Below are positions 49,360 through 57,731 of a stretch of 64,000 nucleotides of DNA, piece by piece. Location of the stretch: positions 1 through 64,000 of the forward strand of contig NZ_JAEH01000013.1 in the NCBI RefSeq assembly GCF_000518805.1, written 5' to 3'. Every line of letters starts with the position of its first letter. Positions within the stretch are counted from its first letter, which is position 1. The position numbers were made by a program, and so were the translations under genes. The notes below the pieces were generated by a model that saw nothing but the letters and a program-made list of their open reading frames with translations, was not told the origin of the DNA and ran no database searches. The stretch is from Shewanella waksmanii ATCC BAA-643. GTDB lineage: Bacteria; Pseudomonadota; Gammaproteobacteria; Enterobacterales; Shewanellaceae.

Positions 49360-49379
49360 GGGGGAGCACTGGCTCCCCC
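49360..49379 (-). terminator. Intercistronic GC-rich hairpin between lipoprotein and receptor
   Basis: GGGGGAGC (49360-49367) pairs with GCTCCCCC (49372-49379) around ACTG. On the minus strand it is followed by CCTTTATT, a weak T-run. It may give partial termination or protect the lipoprotein mRNA. Confidence 0.6.
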
Positions 49380-49389
49380 GTGCTATCAC

Positions 49390-52221
49390 TTATTGTGGGT
49401 AGTAAGCCCAACCTTGACGCCAGTCAGTCTGACCATCGAATGCACCAATGTAATCAGTTGACTCAAAGAAGCTATCTGCCGTGCTCATGTCAGTACCCGT
49501 ACCTAACAACACAGTATCGGTGCCTGCTGGCATACCATCAGTTAAGCTCACAGCACTCGTGCTGTTACCAGTCTGACCAAGGAACCAAGTTTCAACGTTT
49601 ACCGCATCTGCTGTTTCAGTATTGTCAGAGCTATACTTAAATGGCTCATTACAATCGATGATTGAGTGGGTCATCACCAGCTGGGCATTGTTAACGTTAT
49701 CAACCAAGTCAGCATAAGTACCATCAAGCTCTAAACACTCACCTGTTTCAGTCTCAGCAGTCGCACCTTTACGGCCTTGTACTAGCACATTGTGCAGTTC
49801 ACCCGCTGTTGCTACGCGAAGTAGAATACCTTCGCCTTTGTCACCGCTGGCATTTTCGATATCCATACCAGGTAAAATAGTCACGTTTGATAGCGTCGGT
49901 TTAGATACTGGCGTATCACCGCTGCCTTTATGGCTGTCCGCTTCAATACCACGGTTAGCAGCACCGTCTTCGTGAGTGATGTAGACAAACTGCGCCTTAC
50001 CTTGCCAACCGTTAGTCCAATCTAGGCTGTCATCGAAGTTTTCAGTCAGGTAGACATATTTAAGGTTGACCGCACCACCCCAGAACTCAACACCGTCATC
50101 GCCGTTGGCGTGAACTTGGATATGGTCAACTTGTGTGCCGCTACCTACCGCTGCAAACGAGATACCGTTCATTTCTTGAGTATCGTTAACTTTGAAACCA
50201 GCGTACTTAACTACGACATAACTTAGCTGACCACTGCTGTCGGTGTTGTCATTACCACCATATGGGAAATCACCCACTTCGAAAGCAACATCACAGCTGG
50301 TGGCATCTTCACACTTGTTTGTCAGACCATTACCCAGCAGGACTAGACCGCCCCACTGACCACGTTGACCTTCAGCCCCCATAATCACATCTTGCTCAGA
50401 GGTCATCACAATAGGATGTTGTGCATTACCCTGTGCCATGATTTTTGAGCCGCGGCTCACTGCAATGTAGCTGTTATCTGTGGCAAACAACGAGGCACCT
50501 GCCTGAATCCCAAGTGTTGCTGAATCCGTGTTGTCACCGCCAACCACGACAGCTCCGCCATCAATTTTGTACATGACGTTTTCACCGGCAAGCAGGGTGA
50601 TATTTGAAGTGACGTTACCTTCTAAGGTACATACTAGGTTAATGTCTTCATTCTTGTAGATACCCGCTACCACGGTTTCAGCAGCGGTGCCTACTGGGCA
50701 AGAGGTCAGGGTCGGCAAACTTGTTACCGGTGGAGTCGTATCGCCATGGATGGCGGTTGTCCAACCGGTAGTCCAATCGTTGCTGCCATCAAATGCGCCA
50801 ATGTACTCGGCATCCACTAAACGGTCATCCATATTGCTCAAATCGCTTGCACCACCAGTCAGGGCGACTGAAGAAGCATTTGGCATGTAACCGTCAAGGT
50901 CAGATGCACCGGCTAAGTTGCCATTTTGCTCTAAGAACCAAGCTTCAACATCTAACGCTAATGTGCGACCTTCTTCAGCATCAGGCTTAGCATCTTTAAA
51001 TGGCTCAACACAATCAATTAAGCTGTTTTGCATGGTCAAGTTAGCATCTTGCGCACTCACGACTGTGTTGTCATCGTTGATTTCTAAACATTCACCTGAA
51101 TCAACGCCACCTTTAACCAGTACGTTATAGGCATGTGCGCCAGTGCCTTTACGGAACAAAATACCTTCGGCAGCATCACCACCTGCATTTTCACCGTTAG
51201 CCACTTCAATTGTCACGTTAGCCAGTACCGGCATTGACTGTGGAGTCGCGTTAGCATCACTGTTGCTATCCGCTTCGATACCACGGTTAGAACCGTTATC
51301 GGCTTGGCGGATGTAAACGTGCTGGGCAGTCCCTTGCCAGCCGTTTGTCCAATCGAGAGAATCATCAAAATTCTCGGTGAGAACAACGTTAGAAATGGAA
51401 ACGTTACCGCCCCAAAACTCAACGCCATCATCGTTGTTCAAATGCACTTGGATGTGGTCTACAACAGTCCCGCTGCCAACCGCACCAAATGAGATACCAT
51501 TCATTTCTTGGGTATCGTTAATTTTAAAACCACCAAACTCAACGCGAACATACTTCAGCACGCCAGAGCTATCTTCAGCGTTGTTACCACCATAGTTGTG
51601 GCTACCAACCTCAAAGGCCGCATCACAAGCATCCAAATCTGGGCAAGTGTTAACTGGCGCATTACCGAGTAAGACCAAGCCACCCCATTGACCCGCTTCA
51701 CCAGCTTGGCCAATCGCGCTCTCTTTTGAGGTAAATACAATCGGTTGAGTTTGCGAGCCTTCAGCGTGAATGCTTGAATCACGGCTCACTACCAAATAAG
51801 AATCGCTGCCGCCGATAACTTTTGTACCAGCTCGAACTTCAAGCTCAACGCTGTTTTCTTTGTCGCCACCAGCAACAACGGCACCATAAAGCTCCCAAAC
51901 CACATCGTTGCCTAAAACGATTTTGGCTGCATCTTGTCCACCGGTGTCGCCAGAACCCATAGTTGAAGCATCGGTTGTTGGCAGTAACGAACCTTTCAAC
52001 GTCCATACTTCTTTACCATCAACAGATAAACTGGTGTTACGCTCAGCAAATCCACTATAAGCGGCCTCTTGGTCACTTACCGTAGGTGTAGTTGGGTTGG
52101 TTGGAGTGGTCGGCGTCTGCGTTTCTTCATTGCCAGTATTGATATTAATATCACCACCACAACCCGCTAAGGCTAATGCTGTAGAAAGCGCACCAAGTTT
52201 AAAAATATTTTTCAGGTCCAT
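49390..52221 (-). CDS. Large duplicated beta-helix-like surface lipoprotein
   Basis: A 943-residue lipoprotein: lipobox LALAGC near residue 20, then a Thr/Pro-rich linker. The rest is two homologous halves (about 45-470 and 480-943). Each half has AGEAGQWGGLVLLGN or QRGQWGGLVLLGN, YGGN, a VRVEFGGFKINDTQEMNGI-type stretch, VGSGTxVDHIQVH, DDGVEFWGG and ENFDDSLDWTNGWQG. The repeated short strands suggest a parallel beta-helix. Related proteins stand beside receptors with the YVRGLGxRY motif, as here. ATG 52221 (MDLKN) is chosen over ATG 52227: GGAG sits six bases before it but touches the earlier codon. Function is unknown; it is not a recognised polysaccharide lyase. Confidence 0.85.
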   Translation of the reverse strand: MDLKNIFKLGALSTALALAGCGGDININTGNEETQTPTTPTNPTTPTVSDQEAAYSGFAERNTSLSVDGKEVWTLKGSLLPTTDASTMGSGDTGGQDAAKIVLGNDVVWELYGAVVAGGDKENSVELEVRAGTKVIGGSDSYLVVSRDSSIHAEGSQTQPIVFTSKESAIGQAGEAGQWGGLVLLGNAPVNTCPDLDACDAAFEVGSHNYGGNNAEDSSGVLKYVRVEFGGFKINDTQEMNGISFGAVGSGTVVDHIQVHLNNDDGVEFWGGNVSISNVVLTENFDDSLDWTNGWQGTAQHVYIRQADNGSNRGIEADSNSDANATPQSMPVLANVTIEVANGENAGGDAAEGILFRKGTGAHAYNVLVKGGVDSGECLEINDDNTVVSAQDANLTMQNSLIDCVEPFKDAKPDAEEGRTLALDVEAWFLEQNGNLAGASDLDGYMPNASSVALTGGASDLSNMDDRLVDAEYIGAFDGSNDWTTGWTTAIHGDTTPPVTSLPTLTSCPVGTAAETVVAGIYKNEDINLVCTLEGNVTSNITLLAGENVMYKIDGGAVVVGGDNTDSATLGIQAGASLFATDNSYIAVSRGSKIMAQGNAQHPIVMTSEQDVIMGAEGQRGQWGGLVLLGNGLTNKCEDATSCDVAFEVGDFPYGGNDNTDSSGQLSYVVVKYAGFKVNDTQEMNGISFAAVGSGTQVDHIQVHANGDDGVEFWGGAVNLKYVYLTENFDDSLDWTNGWQGKAQFVYITHEDGAANRGIEADSHKGSGDTPVSKPTLSNVTILPGMDIENASGDKGEGILLRVATAGELHNVLVQGRKGATAETETGECLELDGTYADLVDNVNNAQLVMTHSIIDCNEPFKYSSDNTETADAVNVETWFLGQTGNSTSAVSLTDGMPAGTDTVLLGTGTDMSTADSFFESTDYIGAFDGQTDWRQGWAYYPQ

Positions 52222-52227
52222 TGTCAT

Positions 52228-52729
52228 CTCCGGGGACGGATTAAAGCTATTGAGTAATTAGGCAGCAAAACCTAACGATCAAAAATGACAAAAAGACTGC
52301 GCCAAGGTGTCAGAAACATTTCATTAACATGTCAAAAATAATAAATCCTTATTGAGCAAGGGATTGCAAGGTGATCGGCAAGTAAAAAAAACAGCAATTG
52401 ATTAACAAAAGTTTCATGGCGTGCAAAAAAAAATCAGCTAACAACTCATTATATACAGTTTATTTTGGCAACTATTAGCCGTTCATAGTCCTAGTTGGTG
52501 ATGCCGGTTTACGGTCTAATTCAAGCCGGTTATGCATAGCTAAACACCACAATATAACCATGGCTAAACCAACCTATGTGACAGGGTGAATGACTACCTA
52601 AAAGCAGCATTTATGGCCTTTTTTGCCCACCAAAAGTAGGAATCATTGCACCGACAATAGCCTTAGCTGTAATCACTAAGCTACCATCGCACTCCCTGAG
52701 TAAAATCGTTTTAAATATAAGGATATATA
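52228..52729. other. Divergent promoter space, lipoprotein / small secreted protein
   Basis: 502 bp, AT-rich, no credible gene. It should carry the promoter of the lipoprotein-receptor operon. A single TTGTCAT-like half of a Pho box (ATGACAA, 52285-52291 on the plus strand) was seen without a second copy. Confidence 0.45.
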
Positions 52730-53188
52730 ATGAATAAACCGACTCTCCTACTTGCTGCCATTGCTGCATTATCACCTCTTTCTACAGCGCAAGCTTTAAT
52801 GTGTGCGCCTGGTGAGCAATATTTACTATCAGCATTTGCAGTAAATACCCCCGAGCCGAGCACGCAGCGCAGTAGTTTTAGCTCTGATGAGCCTAATGGA
52901 TTTGTCAGTGAGTTTGGTCAACTCAATTTACATATGATCGATTGTCATACCGTGGAAATCACCACTTTCGGTGAACAGGAAGAAGTGTTTACTGTCCGCT
53001 CGCCTAAGCTAGATTTGTGTGACAGCAATAACATGAAAGGTAAGATCACCCTAAAGGGCAAAGACGCCAAGCTCACCATTGATGTCGCCAATGGCAAACA
53101 ACCGCTATATCAATTTAGCTATCGCTCTTATACCGATGAACAGCAAAAGCACTTATTTGCCAACAATGTCATCAAAATCAGCCAATAA
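52730..53188 (+). CDS. Small secreted protein, unknown function
   Basis: A 152-residue protein with signal peptide (residues 1-22, TAQA|L). The mature part of about 130 residues has four cysteines and alternating beta-like segments. It ends in a Lys-rich KISQ tail. Not recognised as a known family. ATG 52730 is preceded by TAAGGATAT, an adequate ribosome-binding site. It converges with the pullulanase gene. Confidence 0.75.
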   Translation: MNKPTLLLAAIAALSPLSTAQALMCAPGEQYLLSAFAVNTPEPSTQRSSFSSDEPNGFVSEFGQLNLHMIDCHTVEITTFGEQEEVFTVRSPKLDLCDSNNMKGKITLKGKDAKLTIDVANGKQPLYQFSYRSYTDEQQKHLFANNVIKISQ

Positions 53189-53248
53189 TGACAGTTGTGT
53201 GACAATAACGTCGCTCAGCCACACGCAAGAATAAATAGCTAGACGCAG

Positions 53249-53276
53249 AAAAACCCAGCATACGCTGGGTTTTTTT
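53249..53276. terminator. Bidirectional terminator, small secreted gene / pullulanase
   Basis: AAAAACCCAGC (53249-53259) pairs with GCTGGGTTTTT (from 53264) around ATAC, with T-rich flanks in both directions. It serves the two converging genes. Confidence 0.95.
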
Positions 53277-53302
53277 ATCGTTATTTAGCAGCCATAAACC
53301 AG

Positions 53303-56300
53303 TTAGTTTTTGGTTACCGTTAGTCGCGGAGCTTTAGCATCCGGCCCAGTCACGGTGAAGCGATAACTGCCCGCTTCAGCAACATCAAGGTGCATGTTCG
53401 CCCCTTTTACCGCTAGGGTTTGCCCAACATTCAAACTGACATTTTCTTGCTCGGCTGCCGCGCCCAAATCAACCGTGCTCCAGTCACCGGTGGCAATTTT
53501 GAACTCATTGTCGCCAGCTGCTAAGTCAATATCAACGCTATACACTGACATGCCTTGGTAGCTCAATGCATCCACCTCACCCCAACCGTTCATGCCACCG
53601 CGCACATAAACTGTATTGCTACCGAACATTTCCGCTTCATACACGGTCAAGGTCGGCTCATTGCGGTTTGATGCATCAAAGATGAACGCATAAGTGGTAT
53701 CAATCGGCGCATCAAAGGTCATATTTGCGCCGCTCACCGCCAGTAGCTTCTCTTGCATCAAGGTCACCACACCATCGGCTTCACCTGAGCCGTAATCGAC
53801 AGTAGACCAGTCGCTTGACGCGATTTTGAACTCCTGTGAACCTGCCGCTAATGTGATATCAGCACGGTAAATACCGCCGCCCATATAGCTCAACATGTCA
53901 TCGGTGCCCCAGCCATTCATGCCACCACGCAGGAACACCTCAGTGCCAACAAACGGCTCTTCATTGAACACAGTTAATACCGGAGCTTCTTTATCTGAAG
54001 CATCAAAAGAGAACACATAAGTGGCGTCGATTGCTGCGCTAAAGTGCAAGTTAGCCCCCGAGCGAGATAACGGCTCGGCAACTCCCTCTTCTACCTGAGC
54101 TTCAGCCGCTGACAGGCCACCAAAATCAACACTGCTCCAATCGCTCGATGCAATCTTAAATTCATAGTCTCCGGCAGCTAAGGTAATAGTAATGCGATAT
54201 TCACCATCACCAACATAAGTTAGCATGTCGGTTTCGCCCCAACCGTTCATGCCACCACGAACAAACACCTCGGTGCTACCATAAGGCACCACATCCGGCG
54301 CGCCAACTGTTGCATTAGCATCTAGACCATAGCCGCGCTCCGCACCTTGCGGTTTAATAAACACCGCAGTGGTATAAGCTGGTACGATAAAGGTGCCTTC
54401 ATCTTCGCCGGCACTAAAGTTAGCACCTGTGACAATGGCATCAATAGAAGCGCTTAACGTTGGATGAAGCTCAAAGCCTGCCGCTGTGGGGATCGTATGG
54501 CTGACGGTTTCGGCGCTAGCGTTAACCATCACCACCATGGCATCGTGCATCATATCAACGTCTGCTAACTGATCGCCGTCATCAATACTCATGACAATGA
54601 CACCCTGAGTCTGGCGTTTACCGACATTATGGAAACCAACCCGCTCGATAATATCCATCTCATTGGTGAGACGCATAAGTGGGCTATCGCGGCGAATACT
54701 TAAGAACTCATTGAACACCTTCGATGCCATCTCAATCTCACTCATTGAGGCAGCAGCATTAGGGTTAGCGGAAATGCCCGCTATCATGTCCCACTTTTCA
54801 CCGTTGTCTTGCTCACGCGGTAAGCCAACATTCCAGTTATGGCTTTGTTTGGTAAAGTCGACCCAGTTAAACCAATCGCCCGAATCATAGCTGTTACGAT
54901 CCATTGATTTAGAGCGCAGCAAATCGCCGCCCATTTGTAAGAATGGGATCCCTTGGCTAAGCAGTGGAATGGTGGCGGCTATGTTCTGCACCCGAACGCG
55001 CTCATCTAAACTCATGCCCACTGGGTTTTTATATTGCAAGTTGTCCCACAGGGTTTCATTGTCATGTTTAGAGACATAGTTGATGCTGTCAGCCGGGTCC
55101 GCTGCATAGGCGGTTGGCTGACTGTTCCAACTAAAGCTACTGCCTTTAGCTGAGTTGCCATTAAAATCTTTTAAAATAAAGTTTTTAACGTTACCCGCCA
55201 TAGAAAGGCGCAGGGTATCTTGATCGCGAAGTGCTTCATCACTGGCCTCGGTTTTAAAGATATTGGCGCTGCGGACACTTTCACGAATACGGTCATTGAA
55301 GGTACCCACTTCACTGCCTGCCATGTTGGCTTGTGTGGCTTGTTCAAACAAACGGTTATCGGCCACTTCGCCAAAGTTCCAACCTTCACCATAGAAGTAG
55401 TTATCTGGGTCGACTGCTTGCACTGCATCACGCGCATTTAAAATGCTCTGTTTAGGCATATGCCCCATCACATCAAAACGGAAGCTATCAAAACCGTACT
55501 CTTTGGCGAGTATCACCATAGAATCACTGACAAACTTATCCATCATACGATGTTCAGTGGCGGTGTTTTCACAGCACGTAGAGCGCTCAATATCACCACT
55601 TTCTTCGTTATACCTGTGGTAATAACCCGGCACCATTTTATCCAGTACGGAGTTGTCCCACAGCCCTGATGAACTGGTATGGTTATAGACCACATCTAGC
55701 ACAACGCGTAGCCCCATATCATGTAAAGCCTTGTTCATTGCACGTAGTTCAAGCACTCTTGCGGTACCTTCTGGCGAGCTAGCATAGCTACCTTCAGGGG
55801 CAATGAAATGGTGTGGATCGTATCCCCAGTTAAATCCATCATAGCCGCGCATCGCCTCTACAATCGCTTGCGCATCGGCCGAGCCAGGCAAGGCATCGGC
55901 CAAAATGCTCTCAATGGTGGCCGACTTATCTTGGGTACTGCACGCATCTGCATTGTCTTCTATCTTGTCACACAACATGCCTAGCGTATCGGTCATTTCG
56001 ACCCGCTCGCTGACATCTTCATTGATGCTAGCAATATCGGTTACTGGTAATACGTGGAAATGAGTTAAACCATGTTCAACCAAAGATTTCAAATGCATCA
56101 CTGGGGCGCTGTCCATCTCGGTAAACGCTAAGTACTTACCGCGATTAGCCGCTGAAGTGCTTTCATCCCGAACACTAAAATCTCGTACATGGCCTTCATA
56201 AATCACCGCATCTTCAGGGTTAGTGATAGTGGCGACTTGATGACCATCCCAATCTTCTGGCTTGAGATCTTCATCGGCTAAATTAATGAACTGACTATAA

Positions 56301-57634
56301 CGGCCATTAGTTGACACGTTTAGCGAGTATGGGTCGGTGGACTCTATGGTTTCGATCTGCTTGCTGACTGGGTGATACACCGTCACTTCAAAACGGTAAT
56401 ACAAACGATCGACACTCATATCAGTGCTATAACCCCAAATGCCGGTGGCCTCATCTAGGCTCATCGCTTCACTGCGGTTTAGTGTCTTGTCACTGTTATA
56501 AATATTCACACTGACGGATTTAGCCGTGGGCGCCCACGTTGATAACATAATGCCATCGTCGCTATACACCACACCAAGGGTGGCTTCGTCAGCGTCATTT
56601 TCGCCTTGGGTATATAAGGCATCTAACACCTTGGCGTGCTGCACATAAGTCGCCGCAACAGGCGTATCGTCGCCGTTGTAAGCGGCGACCACTAACTGAG
56701 CTTTTGCCACGGCCTTGGCCTCATCTTGGCTCAGGCCAGTGCTATAAGCGGGCCAGTCGGCTAAGTGGGGTACCCGCGCTTTTTGCTCATCAGTTAATTC
56801 AACTGCGGTGAGCTCCACCGATTGACTGTTAACAATACGGTCTGGCTCAGCCTCAACGGCTAAATCACCATTTTGACTATAGTGCAGTTTGAACACGCCA
56901 ATACCGGCATCGTCTTGATTCCATACGAGTGTATCGGCATCAAGCCAGTGAGCACTCATACCACTAATAGATAATGGTTGCGCACCTAAGCTTAAGATTG
57001 GATATTCGAAAACCGAAGGCTCGCCATGCAAGGTAAAGTTCATACGCACAAAGGTTTCGTCATCTTGCATTAGGGGCATTTTTAAATCGACATCCCCCAT
57101 GGCTTTACCCGAACCTTCAGTGCCAATATGGACAATAAAGTTAGCACATTCGTTGTAGCCATCTTTTAGCTCAACAATCCAGTAGGCGCCGTAGTTAGGA
57201 TCAATCCCATCAAACTGATGACCATTGGCCCAATCTGTTGCATCAAATGGCGCCGCGTAAGCATCACACTCGTCGTTATTCCAAGTATGTAATTTATAGC
57301 CGTCATAAACGGGATCATTTGCACTGTTAGTCGCGTCATTAGGGCGGTTGTAGTACACCACAGCTTGATTGTCACCGGGAGTAAACACCGGGTCGGGCAG
57401 CGTGGGATCGGCGCCGACGATACATTGCTCATTATTTTCATCGGGCACGGTAGGAGCTGGGCAGCTTATTGGCTCCGGCGCCACACAGCTTGTGCCCGCA
57501 GCATTGGGCACCATAGGCACATTACAGATCAGTAAAACTTCGCCAGGCTCTGACGAATCGCCGCCACAACCGCTTAAGGCCACAGCACTGACAGCAAGCG
57601 CCAGTAAAGAAACCGAATTAGAGATCCTCATCAT
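53303..57634 (-). CDS. Surface-anchored pullulanase-type glycosidase, multidomain lipoprotein
   Basis: A 1,443-residue lipoprotein (lipobox LSGC near residue 23). Order: Cys-rich linker, CBM41-like domain (about 85-200), pullulanase N-terminal and CBM48-like domains (about 200-480), GH13 catalytic domain (about 480-1010), C-terminal beta domain, then three CBM20/69-like repeats (about 1115, 1230 and 1340 onward), each with VRGGMNGWG or LRGGMNGWG and FKIA(S/T)(S/G)DWS. The type I pullulanase motif is present as FNWGYDP. Nucleophile D721 (FRFDVMGH), acid/base E750 (YFYGEGWN) and KHDNETLWD are intact. It cuts alpha-1,6 links of starch or glycogen fragments at the cell surface. ATG 57634 follows AGGAG by nine bases. 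The receptor gene is 97 bp upstream. Confidence 0.95.
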   Translation of the reverse strand: MMRISNSVSLLALAVSAVALSGCGGDSSEPGEVLLICNVPMVPNAAGTSCVAPEPISCPAPTVPDENNEQCIVGADPTLPDPVFTPGDNQAVVYYNRPNDATNSANDPVYDGYKLHTWNNDECDAYAAPFDATDWANGHQFDGIDPNYGAYWIVELKDGYNECANFIVHIGTEGSGKAMGDVDLKMPLMQDDETFVRMNFTLHGEPSVFEYPILSLGAQPLSISGMSAHWLDADTLVWNQDDAGIGVFKLHYSQNGDLAVEAEPDRIVNSQSVELTAVELTDEQKARVPHLADWPAYSTGLSQDEAKAVAKAQLVVAAYNGDDTPVAATYVQHAKVLDALYTQGENDADEATLGVVYSDDGIMLSTWAPTAKSVSVNIYNSDKTLNRSEAMSLDEATGIWGYSTDMSVDRLYYRFEVTVYHPVSKQIETIESTDPYSLNVSTNGRYSQFINLADEDLKPEDWDGHQVATITNPEDAVIYEGHVRDFSVRDESTSAANRGKYLAFTEMDSAPVMHLKSLVEHGLTHFHVLPVTDIASINEDVSERVEMTDTLGMLCDKIEDNADACSTQDKSATIESILADALPGSADAQAIVEAMRGYDGFNWGYDPHHFIAPEGSYASSPEGTARVLELRAMNKALHDMGLRVVLDVVYNHTSSSGLWDNSVLDKMVPGYYHRYNEESGDIERSTCCENTATEHRMMDKFVSDSMVILAKEYGFDSFRFDVMGHMPKQSILNARDAVQAVDPDNYFYGEGWNFGEVADNRLFEQATQANMAGSEVGTFNDRIRESVRSANIFKTEASDEALRDQDTLRLSMAGNVKNFILKDFNGNSAKGSSFSWNSQPTAYAADPADSINYVSKHDNETLWDNLQYKNPVGMSLDERVRVQNIAATIPLLSQGIPFLQMGGDLLRSKSMDRNSYDSGDWFNWVDFTKQSHNWNVGLPREQDNGEKWDMIAGISANPNAAASMSEIEMASKVFNEFLSIRRDSPLMRLTNEMDIIERVGFHNVGKRQTQGVIVMSIDDGDQLADVDMMHDAMVVMVNASAETVSHTIPTAAGFELHPTLSASIDAIVTGANFSAGEDEGTFIVPAYTTAVFIKPQGAERGYGLDANATVGAPDVVPYGSTEVFVRGGMNGWGETDMLTYVGDGEYRITITLAAGDYEFKIASSDWSSVDFGGLSAAEAQVEEGVAEPLSRSGANLHFSAAIDATYVFSFDASDKEAPVLTVFNEEPFVGTEVFLRGGMNGWGTDDMLSYMGGGIYRADITLAAGSQEFKIASSDWSTVDYGSGEADGVVTLMQEKLLAVSGANMTFDAPIDTTYAFIFDASNRNEPTLTVYEAEMFGSNTVYVRGGMNGWGEVDALSYQGMSVYSVDIDLAAGDNEFKIATGDWSTVDLGAAAEQENVSLNVGQTLAVKGANMHLDVAEAGSYRFTVTGPDAKAPRLTVTKN

Positions 57635-57731
57635 GAGTGATGTCTCCTAAGTAATTAATTAAGTTAAACAACGGACTGTGCTTTGTATTTATATGCAGTG
57701 CTCAGTCCGCAGAAGCTGATGTTCGTCGCGT

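Noticed and set aside
52285..52291. Pho-box-like ATGACAA upstream of the lipoprotein operon
   Set aside because: Only one half-site is present; a PhoB box needs two seven-base repeats, so phosphate control is not supported.
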